64,000 nucleotides of DNA from Xylaria sp. FL1777 (lineage: Eukaryota > Ascomycota > Sordariomycetes > Xylariales > Xylariaceae): positions 299,449-363,448 of the forward strand of contig MU400543.1 of the NCBI GenBank assembly GCA_022578965.1, in the 5' to 3' direction. Under the pieces are notes generated by a model. The model searched no databases, was not told where the DNA came from, and saw only the letters and a list, made by a program, of their open reading frames with translations. Each line of letters begins with the position of its first letter. The first letter of the stretch is position 1. The position numbers and the translations under genes are program-made. This document shows positions 13,249 to 22,888 of the stretch, one piece after another.

Positions 13249-14231
13249 TCTGACTCTATCTTCAGTTCGACTTGATAGTGCTCGATCATCAGCATATTCC
13301 CCTGCTCCCTTCCGCGTGCTGTTTCCTCGCTCTGTTTGACCAGCGTTTTGCCTTTGCCGTAGATCTTTAATCATGTTTACACTTGTCATACATGCGGTCG
13401 AAAAGATACATGACAACCAAACCACAAAGTAGTAACGGCTGGGTGGTGGTGGTGTGTCACTTGACTACCTTATTCAGGTTCACTGCAACTTGGGGGCAGG
13501 TCCTTTAATGATACTCAATTCAAGAAATTGTGATGTAGATGGTCACCGGTAAGTGACCATCCATTTGTGTGCCATAATTACAATAATTTGGGTCAGATCC
13601 TTTGGATTCTAGAAAACGAATTGCAACTTTTGTTCTCAGTGAAGCTTGACGTGGAGACGATTCCTGCATAATGTCGGTGAAGGGGATAGATGATCCCCAC
13701 GAATCATGATACGTGACTGAAATGGCGGGGTTAGGTGCGTTAGATCTAGAGGCGTGTAGATGTCCGTGGGTAGTAGTAGCATCGGGTTACGCAGCAGACT
13801 CCTGACGGTTCTCTTACGACGAGACCTTCTAGTCTACTTCCATGTCATACAGCATCATTGAATCATACCCACATGAGGCCTGGCCACCGATGGGGACCCC
13901 CCGACCATCCATTTCATGCGATCTGATAAAGGCCGATCATACTTCGGAAAATGAGCTGAGGCGTCAAAAGAAAGCCAATCAATCTACAGCTGCGAACACC
14001 GTTGCTACAGCATGCTGCCCACTATGGTCCTAGTAAGGGCGAGACAGGTATTTATTAATATCGCGATCGTGAGATAGAAAATGCCTGTCTTGATATCGCA
14101 TTAACTGAAGTCCGTCGTCAGTTCTGCGCGCAAACTATATTAGCGAAGTCGATATTTATTGCCCGAGTAGCGCAATGTCGCCTCTCCGCTTCCCTATTGA
14201 GGATACCCTTGATTAGGCGGCGAGTGAGGTC
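13249..14231. other. Intergenic, no gene recognised
   Basis: Upstream of the FAD monooxygenase. Small frames only (for example 63 codons at 13842-14033) with no family resemblance. Confidence 0.5.
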
Positions 14232-14830
14232 ATGACGGAGTCTCCGAAAAAAATGCATACCCGAAATCCTCCATTCCAATATATGGAGCAACATGGTAAG
14301 TCGCCCTTGTGGTAACACGCCCTAAAATCCTACCTTGTTATTTGCAGACTGCATTCCATCTTCCAAGAATTACCTGATAGGTTCACCTCCTGCAGCTACT
14401 CACCCGTCATCATTCGCTAGTTCTTCGCCTTGGCAGAGGCCTGGTACGACCCTGCGGTGGTGAATCCTCGGCATCGCGACCTGGCTATCATGGGGGCTTG
14501 CATCTATCACGGAAGTCCCCTACATTATGTGCTACCACCGCGGCGGCACGAACAAGGTCGGCTCGAGTGATCAGCAGTACACCGGCGGTGCGACTGGTAA
14601 CGCACCGAAGGATCTGATGGAGGACGAGGAGGTGGTGTATCAGTGTATCAGCTTGCGCGCACTCTGACGACACTCACCTCGCGATTGGACGACGATGATA
14701 CATGGCAGGAGGCTGTCGTGGGCGTGGTTCCCATCGTGACATTATACGCATAGCAGCGTACAAATGGGTAACATTGACGGGTATTGCTGGAGAGACGGCG
14801 CTGATATCGGCGGCATTTAGGTATGTACTT
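14232..14830 (+). pseudogene. Carboxymuconolactone decarboxylase-like (AhpD-fold) pseudogene
   Basis: Pieces of one protein appear in order but in different plus-strand frames. A possible start at 14232 runs to a GTAAGT donor near 14296 and a TTTGCAG acceptor near 14347. From ~14429 the frame gives LAEAWYDPAVVNPRHRDLAI after an in-frame TAG; then from ~14514 another frame gives VPYIMCYHRGG, a VGSSDQQYTGG stretch and MEDEEVVYQ; then the frame shifts to LDDDDTWQEAV; finally IAAYKWVTL near 14750. This order (R-[DE]-LAI helix, H-R, G-x-[ST]-x-x-Q-[FY], EE-x-V-Y, AYKWV end) is that of the CMD/AhpD-like family. At least three frame changes and one stop mean no functional product. It lies inside the putative cluster and was probably one of its enzymes. 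The reading of the first exon is the weakest part. Confidence 0.65.
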
Positions 14831-16200
14831 AGGTAAGTAGATATACGTAAGTGCTTAGTAGTCTCAAAAATACCTAGGTAGGTACTACGTACCTTAGGTA
14901 CCTACAGATAGCTCTGTATTATGGGCCTGTGTGATTTTGGGCGCGGTAACGCTCGAACCGTACTGGGGCTTCTGACCGGTACCTCGAAACGAGACACCCC
15001 TTGCGTGGTAGGGCTATTAATTAGCGCGCCAAGAATCTCCGACTACATGATACCTAGTTTTTACTGAACAAAACTACGTTCAACATATTGATATTAGTCC
15101 TGAAGCCGACCGTCCTGCTGTATTCTATGCATAACTACCTAGGCAGATTTTCCCACGATGGAATAGGCAGTGAGATATGTACCGAGATAGGCAATAGTCT
15201 TAAGTACATATGTACCTATGCATACCTAGGTACCTAGTGTACACTAGAGTTACTGCGTAGGAGGGGTTAGGAGGCTGAGATCGCGACTCGGGCTTCGGTA
15301 GCGCAAACGTCGTTGGCTGCCGGGATTTGTAATGCAAGGATCCATGCATGGCGCTCGACGGTCCCGACTATACTTCTTATACTTCTTATGTAAGTCCACT
15401 AAACTCAGCACTAACGCTTGGTACTTCGCTAGTGTCTTTTCTCTGCTCTGGTACATGTGACAGAACCCACCTACATATGTTCTGTAGGAAGACGATAATA
15501 TCCAATAAAAAAAGGATTGGTTATGTGGGTATTACTACGTATTACAGCCCTACGATCATTACTATTACACGTATTTTCTTTTTTTCCCCAACCTGGTAGG
15601 ATAGAGCGACGTTTCAAATACTGGGGTACGTGCACAGTGTGGATAAAATTCTCGCTTACACAATCTGCAGTGAATACGAAGAGGTACATCATCATAATAA
15701 GCTGCTGTTCAATAAAGCGTGACAACAGGACAGCAAATGACAGGAAATTTTCCAAGGGTTTCAGGCAGAGAACAGAGGAGTACTCTACGAAAGGCGTTAA
15801 AGAAGAATATTCACAACTTGGGAAAATTCATCAATGGGGGGTAGTTGTATTTGTGTGTTAGAGCTAGGTAACCTGTCCAACGGTCTAACCAAAATCAATT
15901 ATCAACAAATGCTGGCGTCAGCTCTCCTGAATTTGTGATATCCAACGCTGGTCTACCCCTTTTAGGTGGCCTTATTGTCTTTCTTCTGATCCCGCCACGA
16001 ATACCGATTATACTTGGGTGCCCATCAAGATGTCGTGTCGTTGCCCATGGATTCAGAAGCGAAACCGCCTCCTCCGGAACCACAGGTCCGCGTAGCGACG
16101 ATGATGAGAGAAACCTGCCAGCCCCTGGCAAACGGATGGAAGCAATGGAACGGAGCCAAAGTGGAAGGTGACGGGCTATTGTCGTAGTGTCGCTCCTATC
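14831..16200. other. Intergenic with GTAC-rich palindromic tracts
   Basis: 14,820-14,910 and 15,190-15,245 are dense in TAGGTACCTA/CTAGGTAC-type palindromes. No convincing gene. A frame around 15,935-16,170 contains a short hydrophobic stretch and may be the decayed N-terminus of the following MFS pseudogene, but this is not demonstrable. Confidence 0.5.
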
Positions 16201-16202
16201 AT

Positions 16203-16937
16203 CTCGATGACACGGTCATCGGTAATGTACGGCCCAGCCTCGTAGAGGCTTTCCATCGGATCGACTTTCTCCCCTGGCATTCGCTTTCGTATTCCCTGGA
16301 AACAATTCTTGGGCCGATCGTTGATGCCTGACTCTCCGGCTACCTGACGATGGGCGTTCTACATCGACATCGCCATTGCCAGTGTTGCCCCCGAGCTCTT
16401 CGGCCACGGTGGCAAATCGTTTTAAACGATTCGATTATACTGGGATAATATTCCTTTTGGGTGGTGGTGTCGTTTCGACGATCACTGTATACTCGCTGCT
16501 CGCTGCCCCCTCTTTGCTAATTTATTTACGGTCAGTCCTGATTAAAGCCGGAGACTTATACGATTCCATACGTTGCGACCACCCTCGTTAGCATTGGTAC
16601 CAGCGGTCCAATCTTTCCCAGATTGTCGTATGATATGGGCTGGTTTGCCGGAGCCGGCGTGTTAATCTTAGTCGGTAGCGTAGTCCTGTCTACTATTAAA
16701 TATACAACGCCCTTTGGTACAATCGCCGGTTGGATTATTATGGGCGGTCTAGGGGTAGGTCTGGCTGTGTAGCTTGGATATATCGTGGCCTAGGTCAAAC
16801 TGGCTCTATTATTAGTCCCCGAGGTCTTCTAAATCCTGAGCTGTGAGTAAATGGCTGGACTGGCATTATATCTCAGTAATGCCACGTTGGTATTGGCTTT
16901 GATTATGAAGCGAGAAAAGCTAGACCTCACACCGAAG
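16203..16937 (+). pseudogene. MFS drug-efflux transporter pseudogene (DHA2-like)
   Basis: Ordered fragments of a 14-TM MFS exporter. TM1 reads LDDTVIGNVRPSLVEAFHRI with LPWHSLSYSL (16,203-16,290). Almost directly afterwards comes GPIVDA and a TGA stop, then WAFYIDIAIASVAPELFG (~16,350). A frame change gives KRFDYTGIIFLLGGGV (~16,415-16,465), and further on come a YDMGWFAGAGVLILVGSV helix and an IIMGGLGVGLAV helix followed by TAG (~16,628-16,772), then remnants to ~16,937. TM2-TM4 and several middle helices are missing, so this is a deletion-bearing, frameshifted, multi-stop relic. The family usually exports toxins or secondary metabolites, and its place in the cluster suggests it was the cluster's exporter. 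The fold call rests on several independent motifs in the right order. Confidence 0.75.
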
Positions 16938-17263
16938 TAGACAAGGCAAACATTGTGTGTTAATTATAATTGTAATCTTCTTAATAACCTTTTATCCAAC
17001 GGGTATTATCTACTGAGACAAATACCCCTCAGGTGTTTATTCTCTGTTAATATGAATATTTAGGTATCATACATTAACGCTTATACTATGAACCTCTTTC
17101 CATTCCCACGAGGTATCCAGCCTTACTTAATTCCACCCTAGCCAGCATAACTCCCATAACCCTTTTCATAATCAACGGCTGGCCCAACTCCTCGCAGGGA
17201 AATCATCATAGATACATACAACACATAGGTATAAATAAAACATCTGCACCAGTAAAAATAATC
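16938..17263. other. Intergenic, convergent gap
   Basis: Nothing recognisable between the MFS relic and the 3' end of the rhodopsin-like gene. Confidence 0.55.
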
Positions 17264-17306
17264 CTATACCATATCTTCGCGATTGCCGTTCTTCGCCACC
17301 GGGTCG

Positions 17307-17359
<53 letters not shown>

Positions 17360-18689
17360 CGAGCTATCCACATCCACAGTCTTGGCCACATAAATCGACT
17401 GGACGGGGGCTTTCAGCGGGCCGTCGCCCTCGGCTCCGACGTGGACCTGGGCCTTGTATTGCTGGTGAGAGGGCGGCACGATGAGGATCTTGCGCCGGCT
17501 CTCCGTGGAATGCGTGCTGGCCTGGTCGTCGAACGACGTGAGGTTCAAGGTGTCGGCCGGCTTCTTGCGGAAGTAGCCGCGGCTGCTGGTGCCGCTGCGG
17601 GCTCTGCTGGAGGTTATCACGGCCGACACCTTGGTCGATAGCCCGAACCACCGCGCTGCGAGGTGCCGCCAGAGGGGCAGCAGGGCGGGAATGCAAATGC
17701 TCGTCAGCGTGATGGGGGCCTCCGCGCACAGCCAGTACAGGGCTGGCACGCCTTCGTCTATGTGTGCCTGAGTTAGTCGACTGGTCTATCGCAACACCAG
17801 GTTATTTGGTAGCTTTCCTCTTGCGTGGACTTTGCGTGGAGGAGGCAGAGATAGATATAGGGGCTTAACTCACAGGTAAGATCTCGCGCCAAGCCTTCGG
17901 CGGACTTAATCACTGTTATCAGGCGTCCGAGTGAGACAATGATGACACTGTGTCAGATCCGTCAGAATTTTGTCGTGGCGGTGGGAATAGGGTTTAGGTA
18001 GGGCACTGGGCATAAACATACATGTATCCCAAGACAAAGGCAATGGTAATACCGATCTTCCTCGCGCCGCTCATCTGGAGACCCCAGACCTTGGGCATCG
18101 GCAGAAGCAGGATAATGAGGTCGATGCCGACGCTAGGGACCGCGCTGCCGACCCAGAGCTTTCCGATGTCGCCGCAATAGCCGGGCAGGTCCGGCTTGTA
18201 GCCCTTGGCGACGGGATTGCACATGAAGAGGGTGCCGAAGATGATGCCGAGCAGCCACGAGAGGTTGAGGCCGTGGGTGATCCAGAGCCCCCAGTTGAAC
18301 AAGGGATGGTTGGCGTACATGGGAAACACACGGCTGAGGAACAGGAGCGCCGACATCTTGGTCAGGCACAGGGCCGTGTCGTACACGAAGTACACCACGT
18401 ATATGGTGAGCAGGTTCCCGGCGATCTGGTCCTTCGATAAGCCGCCAATGTGGCGCCCGAGTCCGATGCTTATCATGTGGAAGATGAGCGCGAACTCGGC
18501 GACGATGAGGGGGACGGCTGCCAACGCCGCCCAGTCATCCCACCAGAACCGTGATCTACGGTTCGCCTGCGGCGCGGACAGGCCTCGGGACCAGAACCGC
18601 AGGCCAATCGCGGCGAATGTCAAGACAAGCAGCACAATGATGTAGCTGCGAAGGCCCGGCCCGCGATCGTCGCTATCTGGAATTGACAT
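17264..18689 (-). CDS. Fungal rhodopsin-like integral membrane protein
   Basis: Seven-TM protein of 411 aa, of the fungal 'Rhodopsin domain' (SAT4/PTH11-like) family. Exons are 18689-18022, 17947-17874 and 17757-17264, with introns of 74 and 116 bp. TM1 starts at residue ~14 (LRSYIIVLLVLTFAAIGLRF), followed by the family marker WWDDWAAL (~48) and helices through VPSVGIDLIILLLPMPKVWGL. The second junction uses CATAG and gives RDLTYEGVPALYW, the expected family motif; the upstream CAG acceptor gives the wrong frame. The cytosolic tail is basic and Ser-rich and carries 18 consecutive Asn near the end. Members sit in the plasma membrane; function is mostly unknown, and some are surface sensors. 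Whether it belongs to the polyketide cluster is unclear. Confidence 0.9.
17306..17359. repeat. (GTT)18 microsatellite coding poly-Asn
   Basis: Eighteen perfect trinucleotide units in the last exon of the rhodopsin-like gene, read on the minus strand as 18 AAC (Asn) codons. Perfect units suggest recent slippage; length should vary between strains. Confidence 0.97.
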
Positions 18690-19648
18690 TGTGGTGAGCA
18701 GTGTGCGGCGCCGATATGGCTTAGAACACGGGATAAGATGAACTAGCTAGCTCCCCTCGTTCGATTTCTTCGGTGGATAATACGGGACTCCGAGATGGAC
18801 AAGATGAGGACTAGGATCGAAAGTGCACGGCTGACATGCCGTTGGGGCCACAGCTACTGGTAATTAAAGAGCTGGTGACTAGCTACTTGGTAGTCCAGGG
18901 CCAGGTTTCGATCGTGTCGATCGATACAGGTATAGTTTCATCTTGTAGAAACGGAAGAGGCATCCCAAAGTTCACAGCCTGGGGTTAAGAGAGGAGATGA
19001 TTGCCGATGGGTGGGTTGCATCGCTATTCTTAGTCAGTGCTAAGTGCTGACTGGTATCTACAAGTTGCGCAGATGGACATAGTACTCGAAATACTGTGTC
19101 AATTGTGCTGCAAATTCCATATCGGCCAGCCAAGGGGACTGAAGGATGGCTGGGGGGTGTTGAAATGCAGCCAGGGTCATCAACGGAGCCCAAGGAATCA
19201 GGATAGCCTATTACCTAAATACTTGCAAGACAAGCTGAGCATTGGAGGAGCTTGCCATACCTATATGCACATTTCGAGGCCTCCTTATGACAGAATATAT
19301 TAACTCAAAGAGAAGATAAAATTACTTGACAAATAGTACGGGTAATTCAATTGCGTAGATTGTACACTTCCTATGCTGTAGGTATAGATTGCTAAACTAT
19401 GTGTTTATTGCTTCAAGAAATAACAAATGGTAGCTATCCCCCAAGTCTTACCTGTGGGGATCAGAGCACCCTGTCCTACTTAGATAAACGAGACGTGCAT
19501 GCTGTCACTCGTGCTTCCTACGCCAGTAAGATAACTCAGTTGTTCGTGTTATACTGTTAGTATTAGGTATATGTAATATGATTTTCGTATAGTTCTGTTC
19601 TACTCTACTAAGACTCTTGACATATTTCAAACCCTTCTTCTAGGAGGT
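18690..19648. other. Intergenic, no gene recognised
   Basis: Promoter side of the rhodopsin-like gene and 3' flank of the next SDR. Small unsupported frames only. Confidence 0.55.
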
Positions 19649-20708
19649 TTACACGAACACAGGCCCAACTAGAAGGCCAGTGTCCATGGTAAGGGTGAGA
19701 CCATTCACAGCCACTGTACTGGGGCTACAGAGATACACACAAGCTGCAGCGACTTCGTCTGGCTCGATCGCCCGCTTGATAGGAGATATTTTGTTGATCA
19801 TTTCAGGCGTTTGAGGGAGTCGGCGACATTCTTCCTCATACATAGGCGTACGAACCCACGTTGGGCATACTTGATTGACACGAATGCCTGCTGATTTTAA
19901 ATCTATGGCTGTTTGGGGTTTGTGGTTAGTAGAACGTTAATTATGGTGAGTAATTGAGACGAACCTGCAGCTTTCGTCAAGCCAGTCATGGCATGTTTGG
20001 ACGTTGTGTACGGAGCCTTCGCCGGTACGGCGACCAAGGAATTAGCGGAGGAGATGTACACAATGGAGCCCCGGCCTGCATCCCTTTTGCCGAGCCGTCC
20101 AAGATCGACTTGAACCGCCGCCTGCGACAGCATGATTTTGCTAATCGCGCGGGTGACGAGGAATGGCCCCTTGGTATTGATCCCAAGGACACGGTCATAG
20201 TCTTCGGGCTTCGTGTGCTGAAAGGGTATATATTCGGCAACATCAACCTACAGCAGACCATCACGATCAGTCAACGGTCACGCAGTCTTCCCAGGCCTCG
20301 AGAGTGGCAGATGGTAGAATGAGAACAAGATCGTACCCCGAAAGCGGTGATGCAGTAGTCGATGCGCCCGAAGGTCTCGGCCGCAAGGCTGACCATCTTG
20401 TCCACCGACTCAACGTCCAGCACGTCGACTTTAGTCGATAGACATTTGTATTCAGGGTGGACAGCCAGAGATTTAGACTGTTCGGCCACCTGCGCAGACG
20501 CCTCGGCGTTCAAGTCGGCGAGCACAATGCCCTTGACGCCAGCCTCGGCGAAGGTGAAGACAACTTCACGCCCAATGCCGCCAGCTGCCTATGCACGGAG
20601 ATTCATTCATTTCAGTTTCAATATCCTCGCGTAGAGGCTTTCGAAGGATCATTGTGGCAAACCTACCCCTACCACCAGAGCGAATCCATCAAGCTTGAAT
20701 TGGGCCAT
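19649..20708 (-). CDS. Classical short-chain dehydrogenase/reductase
   Basis: NAD(P)H-dependent oxidoreductase of 278 aa. Exons are 20708-20667, 20588-20337, 20247-19965 and 19908-19649; the introns of 78, 89 and 56 bp keep one frame. The cofactor motif is created across intron 1 (VVG then AAGGIGRE, residues ~12-21). Asp in LADLN suggests an NAD-type pocket. The catalytic set is complete: Ser in YISSANS, and Tyr and Lys in YTTSK (~170). The C-terminal motif RVNQVCPTWVRTPM is typical of SDR family C1. It would reduce a ketone or oxidise an alcohol. It sits just downstream of the FSH hydrolase on the same strand and is a likely tailoring enzyme of the HR-PKS product. Confidence 0.92.
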
Positions 20709-21633
20709 TGCTTGGGAGTCTGCTTACTACCGTTTGCGCCTGCTAGCAGTATATGGATGAGTGATGGCGGAGACAGAGGATACCCTGGTCGCTCGTGATG
20801 CAAAGATGCGCTTGGTGTAGGTTCTGACAGAGGGGAAAAGTGTTGTAAGCTTTGGGCATCGGATTGAAATGCTATAGGCAGGTATGAGAGAGAGAGGCAC
20901 GCGCGTGTGCATGTAAGGGGTGAGAGAGTGCGGGTAAATGCACTAAAGACGTACATAAGTATCATGTCTGGTCTGGTGTGTTAGGTACAGATGTACACAT
21001 GTATCTACATATTAAAAACTCTCTGATGGCGAAGGCGCAACGCAAGGGAAACACCATACCTATCAATTTAGCATACATAAAGTAAGCACTGTATACTGTA
21101 GGTAAGCTGGAGTAGGTACTTACATGTATGTAGTACCGCATATATGTAGTATGTATATGATCCTCCACTCCAGTACATACCTACATATAAGGTGGCACAG
21201 CATCGGCCAAAGCGCTGCCCAGCCAGGCGGAAAGAGAGCCGCCAATGTCGTACAGCAGCCGGTACCGAATTTCTTGGTTCTCCTCCTCCTCTTCCACAGG
21301 ATGCTACGATACTCTCACCCCCTATCGGCCTCTACCCAATCCGAGCGTCTCACCCGAACAGGGTCTACACATAACTCCCTACTTCGGCAATAGCCAAATT
21401 CCCGCTATACGCAGTATGGCCTGCAGCGTATGACAATCAGGAATGCGGTCGGGGAAACGTCAGATCCTCGCTTTTCTGCCTAGGTTGTATGATGTAGTAG
21501 TATACTGCGTAATATGCTAAGCGACTAACTCGAAACTCCACCCAGCACGACTGTAGCTGTGGTGCGTCCGGCCGACGTTGCATTGTGCCGACCTTGTGTG
21601 TGGTACCCGTCATTGTGCTGCCCATCAATCCCA
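20709..21633. other. Intergenic, no gene recognised
   Basis: 925 bp between two co-oriented minus-strand genes. Contains GTAC/TACATA-rich repeats near 20,985-21,190. Overlapping small frames are unsupported. Confidence 0.5.
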
Positions 21634-22512
21634 TCATCCCATCATCGTGCTGCCCTTGCGTGAATTGCTGGCCGCGATTCTTGAGCCGCCGCTCTGTGCT
21701 TTCTTGGCCAGTTGCAGAATCCGCCGAATGACATGACACGCCTCCGTCAGGTAGCTGCCGCGAGGCATATCGTGTCCTCCATCGTGAGTCACCATCAGGC
21801 GCGTCTCAGGGTCGCAGATGTCACTCAAGTCCTGACCGCCACTTGGAGCCGTCGAGTCCTTGGAGCCCCAGATATGGGCCGTCGGCACTCGAATGAAGCT
21901 GCCCGCGGCGCCATCCACACCCAGGTACTTCATCTCTTTTCGGACCTCTGCGCACGATAGGAAGATGGCGCATTTGAACGGAAGGGCGGACGATCGTGAC
22001 TGCTGCTGCTTCTGCAAGAGGTACATCGCCGCGACTACGCATCCCGAGGAGAACCCCAGGACGGCATCGAAGGGTCCCTCTGACGAGACGTAGCCGTCTA
22101 ACTGGTCGATCGCCGTCTGTAGGGTGGCTAGGTTCGCCGGATCGAAGAAGGCGTAGTATTCGTGGCCAGGCGACGACAGCGCTTCGACACCTCCATAATC
22201 CCGTGACATCAGCATCTCTACCGTTTAGGCTATTCCAGGACGACAAGAGCGTCGGCGTACCTTGTGCAGGTGCACAGCGTATTATTGCCTCTACGAATTC
22301 ATACTCGTGGCCTTCTCCGAGCTCGTGTCTCAGTGGTCCTAGGACGGTAGTTAGCGGAGAATGTATATCTAGGACTCATAAGATTATATACCTGTTTGGG
22401 ACTGTAGAATCTGTATCCCGACGCTTGATTAGTATTCAGCACTTCATGAGAAGATAGGATAGATAGTCACGCTGCTGTTTGTCCCGCTCCCGTGAAGGCA
22501 AAGGAACTTCAT
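21634..22512 (-). CDS. FSH1-family serine hydrolase, candidate PKS off-loading enzyme
   Basis: Alpha/beta hydrolase of 240 aa. Exons are 22512-22471, 22410-22392 (19 bp), 22338-22261 and 22217-21634, with introns of 60, 53 and 43 bp. The start MKFLCLHGSGTNS is the family's conserved N-terminus, and GPLRHELGEGHEYEFVE follows. The nucleophile elbow is GFSSGCVVA (family norm GFSQG), the acid lies in WGSKDS and the His in HDGGHDMPRG, so the triad looks complete. Fungal FSH1 proteins next to HR-PKS genes lacking a thioesterase act as trans-acting thiohydrolases (LovG is the type example). It is transcribed divergently from the PKS across 376 bp, which fits co-regulation. The role as chain-release enzyme is inferred from family and position. 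The tiny second exon is supported by the reconstituted N-terminal motif. Confidence 0.9.
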
Positions 22513-22888
22513 GATAGCGCAGGATTGGTATTTCGTGGACTATGCCGGTATTTGTGTAGGAGGTTTCGAAGCCCGGTGAGATGCCGAGCTCATGAGGAGT
22601 AGGGAAGGATCTTATAGATATATGTCTCAAATGCTAGCCAATTCATTCCATTTAAGCGCATTCGTGTGCAGGCACTCATGGTGTGTACATGCAACTGAAC
22701 TCCCCACATGAGCAGCATGTTCAATGGATCTAGTCACATAAGCCGTCATATCACATTACAGTATTGCCTACACCAACGTCTTAATCAGCACATATAAACT
22801 ACGTTTTCATACATATGATAAGAGGATCTCTTGCGCTTGCCATACAACTCGTCCCTCCAGTCCATTATACTCATCCTAGATAACAGCA
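22513..22888. promoter_or_regulatory. Divergent promoter of the FSH hydrolase and HR-PKS
   Basis: 376 bp separating two divergent start codons. A TATAAA at 22793-22798 lies ~91 bp before the PKS ATG. No obvious CGG/CCG zinc-cluster site pair was recognised. Shared upstream DNA suggests common control. Confidence 0.6.

Noticed and set aside
17364..17771. Overlapping frames within the last exon of the rhodopsin-like gene
   Set aside because: Alternative-frame shadows; the real frame is fixed by the spliced family motifs.
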